Source: Korobacter sp963703075
Lineage (GTDB): Bacteria > Acidobacteriota > Terriglobia > Terriglobales > Acidobacteriaceae
Direction of reading: 5' to 3'
DNA length: 64,000 nucleotides
Assembly: GCA_963703075.1 (NCBI GenBank)
Contig: OY969786.1
Location: 1,364,001-1,428,000, forward strand
Made by a program: the position numbers and the translations under genes. Below the pieces are notes generated by a model. That model was not told the DNA's origin. It saw only the letters and a list, made by a program, of their open reading frames with translations, and made no database searches. Of this stretch, positions 1-8,840 are shown one piece after another (the stretch's first letter is position 1; every line of letters starts with the position of its first letter).

Positions 1-1693
1 GGGCGGCAGCGGGATTGCCGGCGGGGGTAGGGGAATCCTGAAAGGCCTTGCGGCGGACGACGAGAGCGCCGAGGGCGACTTGCCCGGTGCTGGCTTCGGC
101 ATCGAAGAAGCCACCGGAAGTGGCATCGCCGAACTTCGCAATCGCGGCATCCCCCATCTCGCGAGCATAGCGGAAGTAGGTGAGATCGCCGGTGGCCTCG
201 TACGCGTCGAGGCAGGCGATGGCGGTGAATACGTAATCGTCGAGCAAGCCCTTGGACCGCGCCGGGTGGGCGGCAGGATCGGAGTAGGCGATAACGTGCG
301 GCAACTGGGTGCCGTTCCAATGTTCGAGGATGCGGTCGAGAGTCCGGAGAGCGAAGTGGCGGGCATCGTCGAGCGCCAGTGCGCGGGCAGCGGCAAGATA
401 AGCGGAGACGAACATCGCGTTCCAGTTCACGTAGATGGTCTTGTCGATGTAGGGTGTGGGGCGGAGAAGGCGGGCAGCCAGCATCTTCTGCTTCGCGGAA
501 GCAAGCAGTGAGCGCACCTGGTCGGGCTTGAGGGAGAGCCGCATCGCGATTTCTTCGACATTGGCGCGGATCCACAAAACATTCTTGGCGGAGTTGTGAT
601 GCATTTCGCCGACTTCGTTGATGTCGTAATAAAGCGCAGCGACGTCGAACTCCTGGGCGGTAAGCACGGCCTTGGCTTCGTCCACGGTCCAGGTGAAGTA
701 ATCGCCATCGTCCTCGAGATTAATATCGGCATCCTGCGAGGCGTAGAAACCGCCGCGTTCGCGGTCGCTCAAGGTGGCGTCCACCCAACGGAGAATGTCT
801 TTGGCGATGTCGGCAAAGCCAGCATCGGGAAAAAGCTGGGAGGCGTGGACGTAATTGCGCAGCAGTTCGGAGTTGTCGTAGGACATTTTCTCGAAGTGCG
901 GCACGATCCAGTGCTCGTCGACCGAATAGCGATGGAAGCCGCCGGCGAGTTGATCGTAGACGCCGCCGCGGGACATCTTCATGAGGGTGGTGCGGGCGAC
1001 ATTGGCAGCGCCCTCTTCTCCGGTGCGCGCATACCAGTCGAGCAGCACCTCGAGAATGGAGGGGTGGGGAAACTTCGGAGCGGATCCAAAGCCCCCGTTT
1101 TTCGGATCGAAAGAGTTGAGGGCGGCCTGGACCATGAGAGGCACGACGCGCGGATTGAAGTCGGCGTTGTGGCCGGCGAGACCTTCGGCATTAGCGAGCG
1201 CAGCCATTAAGCCCTCGGCTTCGCGCAGGACGTCGTCGCGGCGATCGCGATAGGCCTCGGAGATGGCGAGCAAGATCTTCTTGAAGCTCGGGCGGCCGTA
1301 GGCATCGCTAGGAGGGAAGTATGTGCCGCCGTAGAACGGCTTGCCCTCCGCGGTCAGGAAGGCGGTGAGAGGCCATCCGCCCTGGCCGGTGATGGCGGCC
1401 ACGGCGGTCTGGTAGCGGCTATCGACGTCGGGGCGCTCATCGCGATCGACCTTGATGGCGATGAAATTCTGATTGAGGATGTCGGCGACTTGCGGATCGT
1501 CGTAGGATTCGCGATCCATGACATGACACCAGTGGCACCACACGGCGCCAATGTCGAGCAGGATGGGCTTATTCTCGCGCTGGGCGGCAGCAAAGGCTTC
1601 TTCGCCCCACTGATGCCAATGGGTCGGCTGATGCATAGCGGAGCGGAGATAAGCAGAGGAGGCGCTGCTCAGAGAGTTCAGGGCTGGGGACAT
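1..1693 (-). CDS. DUF255 thioredoxin-domain protein (YyaL/SSP411 type), C-terminus cut by window edge
   Basis: The frame is open from an ATG at 1693 to the first base of the window, giving 564 residues without a stop. The family usually runs to about 650-700 residues, so the C-terminus is missing. Residues ~20-180 form the DUF255 thioredoxin-like domain, opening with HWHQWGEEAF and carrying a redox motif WCHWC (Cys53 and Cys56). The remainder matches the alpha/alpha-barrel part of the family (for example GGVYDQLAGGFHRYSVDEHW and PHFEKMSYDN). No signal peptide is visible, so it is probably cytoplasmic. The biochemical role of the family is not settled; a thiol-redox or sugar-binding function is suggested by its domains. 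It is transcribed away from the MFS gene. Confidence 0.9.
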   Translation of the reverse strand, partial: MSPALNSLSSASSAYLRSAMHQPTHWHQWGEEAFAAAQRENKPILLDIGAVWCHWCHVMDRESYDDPQVADILNQNFIAIKVDRDERPDVDSRYQTAVAAITGQGGWPLTAFLTAEGKPFYGGTYFPPSDAYGRPSFKKILLAISEAYRDRRDDVLREAEGLMAALANAEGLAGHNADFNPRVVPLMVQAALNSFDPKNGGFGSAPKFPHPSILEVLLDWYARTGEEGAANVARTTLMKMSRGGVYDQLAGGFHRYSVDEHWIVPHFEKMSYDNSELLRNYVHASQLFPDAGFADIAKDILRWVDATLSDRERGGFYASQDADINLEDDGDYFTWTVDEAKAVLTAQEFDVAALYYDINEVGEMHHNSAKNVLWIRANVEEIAMRLSLKPDQVRSLLASAKQKMLAARLLRPTPYIDKTIYVNWNAMFVSAYLAAARALALDDARHFALRTLDRILEHWNGTQLPHVIAYSDPAAHPARSKGLLDDYVFTAIACLDAYEATGDLTYFRYAREMGDAAIAKFGDATSGGFFDAEASTGQVALGALVVRRKAFQDSPTPAGNPAAA

Positions 1694-1761
1694 AACTTTC
1701 TAGGATAGCAGGGAGAAGCGAGACGGACGGGGCGAAGAGTGAGAGTCGGGGCGGAGTAGGC

Positions 1762-1820
1762 GAAATGCGAGATGTTTCGACTTCGCGTCCAAAGGAGGAC
1801 GCTACGCTCAACATGACAAG
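1762..1820 (-). repeat. solitary dispersed intergenic repeat (TGTCATGTTGAGCGTAGCG type)
   Basis: Read on the minus strand, the stretch starts TGTCATGTTGAGCGTAGCG and ends GAAGTCGAAACATCTCGC. This is the consensus style of a repeat common between genes in Acidobacteriota and some other phyla. It lies in the short space between two divergently transcribed genes. It shares the TGTCAT start and the general layout with the tandem array near 60.2-60.7 kb but is a different subfamily. Short reading frames across it are translation artefacts. Assignment as a repeat family rests on recall of its typical sequence, because only one copy is in this window. Confidence 0.55.
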
Positions 1821-1888
1821 GCTGGAAAAGCATCGCAGCACGAGGGCATACAGAGTCAAACGACGCAGGATCGCATCCAACATTTAAG

Positions 1889-3283
1889 ATGGCGAAGATG
1901 GCGCAGGATCGCCCCCCACAAGATTCCTTGAAAACGAATTGGCCAAGAAAGTTTCTGGACCGGCTGCCGGCGCTGCAGAACCGGAACTTCCGCCTGTTTT
2001 TTGCCGGGCAGCTGATATCGCTGATTGGCACGTGGATGGACAACGTGGCCGAGGCGTGGCTGATTTACAGCCTGACCGGATCGTCGTTGAAGCTGGGCAC
2101 GGTTGGATTTTGCGGGCAGATCCCGGTCTTTCTTTTCGCCCCGTTGGGCGGCATTGTGGCCGACCGCTATAACCGGCACAAGATTATCGTTACCACCCAG
2201 GCGCTCTCGATGGTTTTGGCCGGCATCCTGGCGGTGCTCACGCTGACCCATCGCGTGCAGGTGTGGCATGTGTTCCTGCTGGCGGCTTTGATGGGGGTTG
2301 TGAATGCCTTCGACATTCCCGCGCGCCAGGCATTTCTTTCCGACATGGTGGGGCGCGAGAACCTGATGAATGCGATTGCGCTGAATTCTTCCATGTTCAA
2401 TGGCGCACGCATTGTAGGGCCGGCGGTGGCGGGAATTCTGGTGGCGACGATCGGCGAAGGCTGGTGCTTCGCCGCGAACTCGATCAGCTACATCGCGGTG
2501 ATCACCGGCTTGCTGCTGATGCGCATGACGTATACGCCGCGCGCGGGGGCGCATGATACGTCGCCGCTGCAGGACATTGCCGAGGGCTTTCGCTTCGTTA
2601 AGAACGCAAAGCCGATCCGGTACTTGCTGCTGCTGCTGGGCTTGGTGAGTTTGGTGGGGATGCCGTATTCGGTGCTGATGCCGATTTTTGCCGATCGCAT
2701 TCTGCATGGCGGGGCGCGCGGGCTGGGCATCCTGATGGGCGCAACGGGAGTGGGCGCGCTGGCGGGGGCGCTGACGCTTGCGCTGAAGAAAGGGCTGCAG
2801 GGAATCAGCCGGATTATCAGTTACTGCGCGCTGGGTTTCGGAACCAGCCTGATCCTTTTCTCGTTTTCGCGGGTGTTCTGGCTTTCAGCGCTGTTGCTGG
2901 TTCCGGTGGGCTTCAGCATGATGGTGCAAATGGCCAGCTCGAATACGCTGCTGCAATCGATGTCGCCAGACAGGCTGCGTGGGCGGGTGCTGGCGGTTTA
3001 CTCGATGATGTTCATGGGCATGGCTCCGTTTGGAGCGCTGTTCGCAGGCGCGATCGCGGAACGGATTGGCGCGCCTCTGACCGTGGCAATCGGTGGGGTG
3101 GCTTGCATCGGCGGAGGAATTTTCTTCGCGCGGCACCTTTCTGAATTCAGGCAGGCGGCGCGGAAAATGGTACTGGCCCAGCAGATGGTGGGCGGCGAGC
3201 CGGCGGCGGAGGTCACGACAGGATCGCTGATTCCTGCGACCGACGAGGCACTCGGCGATGATCCTCTTAAGTCCACTTCTTGA
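1889..3283 (+). CDS. MFS transporter, EntS-like exporter family (MFS_3)
   Basis: This 464-residue polytopic membrane protein starts with a cytoplasmic tail followed by NRNFRLFFAGQLISLIGTWM, the usual opening of the MFS_3/enterobactin-exporter-like family. The loop 2-3 signature is present as DRYNRHK, and hydrophobic segments consistent with 12 helices run to about residue 420, followed by a hydrophilic tail. Members export small molecules or siderophores using the proton gradient; the substrate here cannot be read from sequence. An ATG three codons inside (1898) is an equally possible start, and no clear Shine-Dalgarno sequence precedes either. The gene stands alone between the divergent DUF255 gene and tatA. 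Confidence 0.88.
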   Translation: MAKMAQDRPPQDSLKTNWPRKFLDRLPALQNRNFRLFFAGQLISLIGTWMDNVAEAWLIYSLTGSSLKLGTVGFCGQIPVFLFAPLGGIVADRYNRHKIIVTTQALSMVLAGILAVLTLTHRVQVWHVFLLAALMGVVNAFDIPARQAFLSDMVGRENLMNAIALNSSMFNGARIVGPAVAGILVATIGEGWCFAANSISYIAVITGLLLMRMTYTPRAGAHDTSPLQDIAEGFRFVKNAKPIRYLLLLLGLVSLVGMPYSVLMPIFADRILHGGARGLGILMGATGVGALAGALTLALKKGLQGISRIISYCALGFGTSLILFSFSRVFWLSALLLVPVGFSMMVQMASSNTLLQSMSPDRLRGRVLAVYSMMFMGMAPFGALFAGAIAERIGAPLTVAIGGVACIGGGIFFARHLSEFRQAARKMVLAQQMVGGEPAAEVTTGSLIPATDEALGDDPLKSTS

Positions 3284-3456
3284 GCTTTGGATTGTCGTAC
3301 GGAGAGCGGCCTTCACGAAGACATTCGGCCGCATGTCGATCGTAACGTGAGCACCGAAAAGTGCCATGTTTTGGAAAAACTCGCGCGTTTAAAATGAGAG
3401 TGCAACTTCCTCGTGGATCGAGCGTTTGCCATGAAGAGGGAAGTTGGAGGCATCTT

Positions 3457-3642
3457 ATGTTTGGTGATCTTGGAGTACCCGAAGTTTTATTCATTCTCGG
3501 CATTGCACTGCTGATTTTCGGACCGAAGAAGTTAGGCGATCTCGGTAAAGGTTTGGGCGAAGGCATTCGCGGATTCAAGTCAGCCCTGCGAGATCCGGCG
3601 CCGGAGCCGAAGAAGGAAGAGACGAAGCAAATCACGGCGTAA
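3457..3642 (+). CDS. tatA: Sec-independent protein translocase TatA/E
   Basis: This 61-residue protein has the TatA architecture: a short N-terminus, one membrane helix at about residues 6-21, the hinge FGPKKL, then the amphipathic helix GDLGKGLGEGIRGFK and a short charged tail. TatA oligomers form the pore through which folded twin-arginine proteins cross the inner membrane. The start ATG at 3457 is preceded by GGAGG at 3446-3450. The same frame is open further upstream to 3361, but that extension has no domain match and would bury the TatA N-terminus. tatB and tatC are not adjacent. A strong terminator follows directly. Confidence 0.95.
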   Translation: MFGDLGVPEVLFILGIALLIFGPKKLGDLGKGLGEGIRGFKSALRDPAPEPKKEETKQITA

Positions 3643-3666
3643 ATCGCGCGTGCAAGGTTTCATCGC

Positions 3667-3701
3667 GGCCGGAGCCCATGGGTTCCGGCCGTTGCATTTT
3701 T
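3667..3701 (+). terminator. rho-independent terminator of tatA
   Basis: A hairpin with an 11-bp stem (GGCCGGAGCCC pairing with GGGTTCCGGCC, one G-T pair) and a 2-base loop occupies 3667-3690. It is followed by a T-rich stretch ending in TTTTT at 3697-3701. It lies 25 bases after the tatA stop codon. Confidence 0.85.
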
Positions 3702-3756
3702 GCCAGATTCCGCCGCTTCCCTTACCATGGGCGTCACTCTTCATATCGCGCGGGTG

Positions 3757-6700
3757 ATGATCCGAATGAAAGTTAGCTTGAACTTCCCCTGCCGGCGCAG
3801 TGCGCTCGCAGTCCTGGTACTTATCTTCGCCTTCAGTTTTGCAGTACAAGCCCAGCAATATTCCGAATCAACTTTTGGCGCCATGAAGTGGCGGCAGGTC
3901 GGCCCATTTCGCGGCGGGCGGGCGTTGGCGGTCACCGGCGTTCCGGGGGATCCGGCGACGTTTTACTTTGGCGCAGTGGCCGGCGGGGTGTGGAAAACGA
4001 TTGACGCGGGCGGCACGTGGAAGCCGATTGCCGATAAAGACGGGATCACCTCGGTGGGAGCGATCGCGGTAGCCGACAGCGATCACAACATCATTTACGT
4101 GGGGACCGGCGAGGCCTGCATCCGCGGAAACATTACCTACGGCAACGGTGTCTATCGCTCGATCGATGCGGGGCAGAGCTGGCAACATCTCGGGCTGGAA
4201 GATACTCGGCACATCGGGCGGCTGATCGTCGATCCGAAGAATCCGAACCGTGTGTTCGTGGCAGCGCTGGGACACGCCTTCGGACCCAATGCGGAGCGCG
4301 GGGTTTTCCGATCGCTCGACGGCGGCAAGACGTGGGAGAAGGTTCTCTACGAAGACGATAAGACCGGCGCGATCGACATTCAATTCGATCCGAACAACGC
4401 AAGCACGATTTACGCGGCGATGTGGCAGGTGATACGGCAACCGTGGAACCTGAGCAGCGGCGGCCCGGGGAGCGGGATCTACAAGTCGGTGGACGGCGGC
4501 ACGACCTGGAAGCGGCTGGAGGGTCACGGGCTTCCCGAAGGAATCTATGGGCGCATCGGCCTGGCGGTGGCGTCGAATTCATCGCGCGTCTATGCGCTGA
4601 TTGAAGCGAAAGAGGGCGGTATCTATCGCTCGGAAGATTACGGTGCGACGTGGACGAAGATCAACGACGATGAACGATTCACGCAGCGCGCCTGGTATTT
4701 CACGCACATCTTCGCCGATCCGAAGAACATTGACACCGTTTACGTGCTGAATACGGGGGCGTTTCGTTCCACGGACGGGGCGAAATCATTCGACCTGCTG
4801 CCGGCGCCGCACGGGGACCATCACGGGTTGTGGATCGATCCGACCAACACCGATCGCATCATCAACAGCAACGACGGTGGGGCGACGATCACGCTCGACG
4901 GCGGCAAGACGTGGTCTTCGCAGCAGAACCAGCCGACGGCGCAGTTCTACCACATCGTTGCCGACAACCGTTATCCCTACTGGATCTATGGCGCACAGCA
5001 GGACAATTCGACGGTCGGCATTGCCACCATGGATGAGGAGGAAGGCGTGATCGGGCGCTGGGATTGGTATCCGGTGGGCGGCGGCGAGAGCGGCTACATC
5101 GCTCCCGATCCCCGCGACGCGAACATCGTGTATGCCGGTGACGGTGGGGGAATCGTGACCCGCTACAACCACGCCAAGGAAACCATCCAGGACGTCTCGC
5201 CGATTCCGCTGGACACCTCGGGGCAAGGAGCATCAACGCAGAAGGTGCGCTTCCAGTGGACGGAACCGATCATTATCTCGCCCAACGATCCGAATACGAT
5301 TTACACGGCGGGCGACCGCATCTACAAGACCACCGACCAGGGACGAAGCTGGAAAGAGATCAGCCCGGACCTGACGCGTAACGACAAATCGAAGCAGCAA
5401 CCCTCGGGCGGACCGATCACGCTCGACATTACGACGGTCGAATATTACGACACGGTTTTCACCCTGGCCGAATCGCCCAAGCAGAAAGACCTGCTCTGGG
5501 CAGGCACAGATGATGGCCTGATGAAGCTTTCGCGGGATGGCGGCGGACATTGGGAGAACGTGACCCCGAAAGGGATGCCGGAGTGGAGCACGGTGGACCT
5601 GGTGGAGGCGTCGCCTTTCGATGCGGGGACCGCTTATATCGCGGTCGACCGGCACAAGCTCGACGACATCAAGCCGTATATCTACAAGACACATGACTTC
5701 GGCAAAACCTGGTCGGCGATTACAGTGGGAATTCCCGATGGCGCGTTTGTCCACGCAGTACGCGAAGACACGGTGCGCAAGGGGCTGCTCTTCGCGGGGA
5801 CGGAGAAGGGCGTTTATGTTTCGTTCGATGACGGCGGAAACTGGCAGCGGCTGCAGTTGAACCTGCCGATCACGCCGATTCACGATCTGATCGTGCATGC
5901 GAATGACCTGGCGGTCGCCACGCATGGGCGTTCGTTCTGGGTGCTGGACGACATCACGCCGCTGCGTGAGTTGGGGAACGGCGACGCGGACGCGCTGCTT
6001 TATCGGCCGCGCGAAGGCTATCGCTTTCATTATCCCGATGGAGTGGATAAGCGGCGGCCGGTGGGCGACAATCCTCCCAACGGCTCAACCTTCTACTATT
6101 ACTTGAAGGGTGCACCTAAAGATGAAGCAACCTTAGAGATTATCGATTCGTCCGGAAAGCTGGTAAAGAAGTTCTTGAGTAAGGAAAAGAAGGAGGAAGG
6201 GCAGCCGCAGGAGTGGCCGGACCTGGAACCGCCTCCGAACATCATTCCGGCGAAGGCTGGTTTGAACCGCTTCCCCTGGAACTTACGTTATGAAGATCCA
6301 GTGCAGTCGCCGGGTGCATTTTATGAAGGGCTGCCGCCACAAGGACCGGTTGCCGCGCCGGGACATTACACCATCCGGTTGACGGTGGATGGAAAGCATT
6401 TCGATCAACCCTTTGATTTAAAGGTTGACCCGCGCGATTCCGGCGAGCAGACGCAGGATATTGAGCAGCAGGTGGCCTTCGAACTGCAGGTACGCGACGA
6501 GATCAGCAAGTTGCATACGGCGGTGAACCAGATGCGCGATCTGCGGGCGAAACTCGAGACGCTGAAGAAGTGGCTGGGCGATGATGCGAAGGGGAAGCCG
6601 GTGATTGAGGCGGCCAATGCGCTCGACAAGAAGATGACGGATGTCGAGGCGCAGCTCATCCAGATCAAGTTGAAGAGTTCGGAAGGGAACCTGCGTTATC

Positions 6701-6912
6701 CGAACATGGTGAACGAGGAATGGGCGACCTTCAGCGCGTTTGTGGATATTGCCGATACGGCTCCTACCCAACAACAGCAGCAGGTGTTTCACGACCTGTC
6801 GCAGCAGACGGATGAGAATGTTGCCAAGTGGGAGCAGATCCGAAAGAGCGACGTACCGGCGCTGAATGAACTGATGCACAGCTCCGGAGCGCCGTCGCTG
6901 ACGGCGGAGTAG
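3757..6912 (+). CDS. secreted sortilin-type (VPS10) Asp-box beta-propeller protein
   Basis: From the ATG at 3757 the protein has 1,051 residues and an N-terminal signal peptide (basic segment, then LAVLVLIFAFSFAVQAQQ). The body carries many Asp-box/BNR motifs of the form S-x-D-x-G-x-x-W, including SLDGGKTWE, SVDGGTTWK, SEDYGATWT, TLDGGKTWS, TTDQGRSWK, THDFGKTWS and SFDDGGNWQ. These are typical of 10-bladed sortilin-like propellers. The last ~250 residues are a separate region with a predicted beta domain and helices. Such proteins are abundant in Acidobacteriota and are often annotated as glycosyl hydrolases, but no catalytic residues can be named here and the ligand is unknown. ATGs at 3700, 3727 and 3766 are alternatives; 3757 or 3766 give the best signal peptide. 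Confidence 0.9.
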   Translation: MIRMKVSLNFPCRRSALAVLVLIFAFSFAVQAQQYSESTFGAMKWRQVGPFRGGRALAVTGVPGDPATFYFGAVAGGVWKTIDAGGTWKPIADKDGITSVGAIAVADSDHNIIYVGTGEACIRGNITYGNGVYRSIDAGQSWQHLGLEDTRHIGRLIVDPKNPNRVFVAALGHAFGPNAERGVFRSLDGGKTWEKVLYEDDKTGAIDIQFDPNNASTIYAAMWQVIRQPWNLSSGGPGSGIYKSVDGGTTWKRLEGHGLPEGIYGRIGLAVASNSSRVYALIEAKEGGIYRSEDYGATWTKINDDERFTQRAWYFTHIFADPKNIDTVYVLNTGAFRSTDGAKSFDLLPAPHGDHHGLWIDPTNTDRIINSNDGGATITLDGGKTWSSQQNQPTAQFYHIVADNRYPYWIYGAQQDNSTVGIATMDEEEGVIGRWDWYPVGGGESGYIAPDPRDANIVYAGDGGGIVTRYNHAKETIQDVSPIPLDTSGQGASTQKVRFQWTEPIIISPNDPNTIYTAGDRIYKTTDQGRSWKEISPDLTRNDKSKQQPSGGPITLDITTVEYYDTVFTLAESPKQKDLLWAGTDDGLMKLSRDGGGHWENVTPKGMPEWSTVDLVEASPFDAGTAYIAVDRHKLDDIKPYIYKTHDFGKTWSAITVGIPDGAFVHAVREDTVRKGLLFAGTEKGVYVSFDDGGNWQRLQLNLPITPIHDLIVHANDLAVATHGRSFWVLDDITPLRELGNGDADALLYRPREGYRFHYPDGVDKRRPVGDNPPNGSTFYYYLKGAPKDEATLEIIDSSGKLVKKFLSKEKKEEGQPQEWPDLEPPPNIIPAKAGLNRFPWNLRYEDPVQSPGAFYEGLPPQGPVAAPGHYTIRLTVDGKHFDQPFDLKVDPRDSGEQTQDIEQQVAFELQVRDEISKLHTAVNQMRDLRAKLETLKKWLGDDAKGKPVIEAANALDKKMTDVEAQLIQIKLKSSEGNLRYPNMVNEEWATFSAFVDIADTAPTQQQQQVFHDLSQQTDENVAKWEQIRKSDVPALNELMHSSGAPSLTAE

Positions 6913-6934
6913 TTGGGAAGAAGGATCCAGACGA

Positions 6935-6962
6935 GGCGCTCCTGCGGGAGCGCTTTGTTTTT
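6935..6962 (+). terminator. rho-independent terminator after the Asp-box protein gene
   Basis: The hairpin GCGCTCC-tgc-GGAGCGC (about 6937-6953) is followed by TTTGTTTTTC. It sits 22 bases after the stop at 6912 and before the convergent ArsR gene. Confidence 0.75.
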
Positions 6963-6974
6963 CGCCGACGCCGA

Positions 6975-7289
6975 CTACACTTCCTCGCGGAACCGCTTGG
7001 TCATCTGTTTGACGGCGGCTTCATCACGGCGATACCACATCCACTGGCCGCGGCGTTGCATGGTCACGAGGCCAGCGCCGGCGAGGATTTTCATATGATG
7101 TGAAATGGTGGGCTGGGAGAGCTTGACCTTGGCTTCGATATCGCGAGCGCACAAGCCAGTGGCTTCTCCGATGGAACATTCTCCCTTGAGACCGAGCATG
7201 CGCAGGATGCGGCGGCGGGTGGGGTCGGCGACCGCGCGCAATTGATCGGTAAGATGACCATCTCCGCTTCGGGTATTCATGTGCATCAA
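6975..7289 (-). CDS. ArsR-family winged-helix transcriptional regulator
   Basis: This small (about 104 residues) HTH_5 protein has the order VADPTRRRILRML (helix 1-2), a recognition region LSQPTISHHMKIL, and the wing VTMQRRGQWMWYRR. The classical metal-sensing motif ELCVCD is absent, so metal sensing cannot be inferred even though two cysteines are present near residues 38 and 47. The first possible start is TTG at 7289; ATG codons at 7286 and 7280 are equally good. A TATATT box overlaps this region on the minus strand, so the ATG at 7280 may be the real start. The 8-bp palindrome GCACGTGC just upstream (about 7305) could be an operator. The target genes are unknown. Confidence 0.85.
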   Translation of the reverse strand: MMHMNTRSGDGHLTDQLRAVADPTRRRILRMLGLKGECSIGEATGLCARDIEAKVKLSQPTISHHMKILAGAGLVTMQRRGQWMWYRRDEAAVKQMTKRFREEV

Positions 7290-7364
7290 TATAGCGACGA
7301 CGCACGTGCATGGAGCGTGACAAAACAGCGTACCGCAGCGCGCTTTCCCGAAACAGAAAAGAGA

Positions 7365-7940
7365 TTACTTCTTCAGGATTGGGTTGTAGCCGTCGTTCAC
7401 CAAGCGGTTGCGCGTGGTCTCGGCTTCTGCTACGTCCGTAAAAGGCCCGACCTGCACGTGGTAGAGCTTGTCATTGGGCGGATTGGTGGAGATCAGGACC
7501 GCGTAGCTCTTCTTCTTCAGCGCCTCGGCCAGCGCTTGCGCGTCTTCCTGTTTGCTCACCGCCGCCACCTGGACAACATAGCCGGAGCCAGAGCGGGTTA
7601 GCTCGGGGCTGGCGGTATTTGTGCTGGCACGAGCGGCGGAGTCATCCTCGGCGGGCGCGAGCTTTGAGTCGGGCGCCTTCTGCTCGACAGCTTTATAGAA
7701 GGTGAGGTCTTGCTTGGTCTGCGGTTGGGCAGGGGCGGATTGATGCGCGGACGGCTTGGGCGAGGAGGTCGAAGTGGCAGACTGTGGCGCGTCCACCGAG
7801 CTGGCTGCGGCATTCTTCATCGAGCTTTTTCCGAGCGAATACCCAAGCGCCAGGAATACAGCGCAGAGGGCAGAAAGCGCGAAGAAGAGACCAGCGAGTT
7901 TGCCAATGCCGAGAGTGATTTCTGTGTCCTGCGATGCCAT
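7365..7940 (-). CDS. SPOR-domain membrane protein
   Basis: The 191-residue protein has a short cytoplasmic N-terminus, one membrane helix (about residues 13-35, KLAGLFFALSALCAVFLALG) and a Ser/Ala/Pro-rich linker. A C-terminal SPOR domain covers about 118-190 (YVVQVAAVSKQEDAQALAEA ... YHVQVGPFTDVAEAE). SPOR domains bind denuded peptidoglycan glycan strands, usually at the division septum, so a periplasmic role in cell envelope remodelling is likely. It lies 18 bases downstream of the slipin gene on the same strand, which suggests co-transcription with slipin and NfeD. Confidence 0.9.
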   Translation of the reverse strand: MASQDTEITLGIGKLAGLFFALSALCAVFLALGYSLGKSSMKNAAASSVDAPQSATSTSSPKPSAHQSAPAQPQTKQDLTFYKAVEQKAPDSKLAPAEDDSAARASTNTASPELTRSGSGYVVQVAAVSKQEDAQALAEALKKKSYAVLISTNPPNDKLYHVQVGPFTDVAEAETTRNRLVNDGYNPILKK

Positions 7941-7958
7941 GTGCTTCCGTTCTCCGTA

Positions 7959-8750
7959 CTATTTCTGAATTGCCTTGTCGACAAGAGCCTTGATGCTGGA
8001 CAACATATCCACCGGCACGGGGAAGATGACGGTGGTGTTCTTTTCCACGCCAATTTCCGTCAAGGTCTGCAGATATCGTAACTGGATCGATGCCGGTTCG
8101 GCGGCGAGTAAGTGGGCTGCTTCGACGAGGCGCTGGGCTGCCGCAAATTCGCCTTCGGCGTGGATGATCTTCGAACGCTTCTCGCGCTCGGCCTCGGCTT
8201 GCTTGGCCATGGCGCGGGTCATATTTTCGGGAAGATCGACCTGCTTGACTTCCACGCTAGTGACCTTCACGCCCCAGGGATCGGTGTGCTGATCGAGAAT
8301 GCTTTGCAGGCGCAGGTTAATTTTTTCGCGATGCGCGAGCAGTTCATCGAGGTCAACTTCGCCAAGAACCGATCGTAACGTGGTCTGGGCAAACTGCGAG
8401 GTCTGGTAGCGGTAGTTCGAGACCTGCACGACGGCGCGGTTGGGATCGACCACGCGGAGAAAGATGACGGCGTTCACTTTCAGGGTGACGTTATCGCGGG
8501 TGATGATGTCTTGCGGCGGAACTTCCATGGCTTCCTGCTGCAGGGAGATGCGGATGATGCGCTGAACTGGAGCAAAAATGAAGATGAGTCCGGGGCCTTT
8601 GGGCATCGGGCTCAGGCGCCCGAGGTTGAAGATCACGCCGCGCTCATACTCCGGAAGAATCTTGATGCAACTCAAAGCATAAAAAATGAAGAACAGAATC
8701 GGGACCATGATAATGATGGGCGGCATGAAACCTCCGATTGCGACACTCAC
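7959..8750 (-). CDS. slipin (SPFH/band-7 stomatin-like protein)
   Basis: The 263-residue protein has an N-terminal membrane helix (PPIIIMVPILFFIFYAL) and an SPFH/band-7 domain with the stomatin hallmarks LPEYERGVIFNLGR and GPGLIFIFAPVQ. A helical coiled region with AMAKQAEAEREKRSKIIHAE follows, and the C-terminus resembles that of archaeal/bacterial stomatins. Slipins form ring-like membrane scaffolds and are the usual partners of NfeD proteases, whose gene lies directly upstream. The family's C-terminal residues are known substrates of NfeD1 proteases in Pyrococcus. An internal ATG at 8726 would still keep the membrane helix and is a possible start. Confidence 0.93.
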   Translation of the reverse strand: MSVAIGGFMPPIIIMVPILFFIFYALSCIKILPEYERGVIFNLGRLSPMPKGPGLIFIFAPVQRIIRISLQQEAMEVPPQDIITRDNVTLKVNAVIFLRVVDPNRAVVQVSNYRYQTSQFAQTTLRSVLGEVDLDELLAHREKINLRLQSILDQHTDPWGVKVTSVEVKQVDLPENMTRAMAKQAEAEREKRSKIIHAEGEFAAAQRLVEAAHLLAAEPASIQLRYLQTLTEIGVEKNTTVIFPVPVDMLSSIKALVDKAIQK

Positions 8751-8840
8751 GCGGATTGTATCCCGTACAGCGGAGTGAGGATATACGGGAAAACCTTATT
8801 TCCGGCGCAGATCGTGCAGGCCCCGGATTGGTAAACATGG

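Noticed and set aside
1856..2707. 283-residue open frame on the minus strand
   Set aside because: Antisense of the MFS transporter; its product is rich in His, Gln and Arg with no domain.
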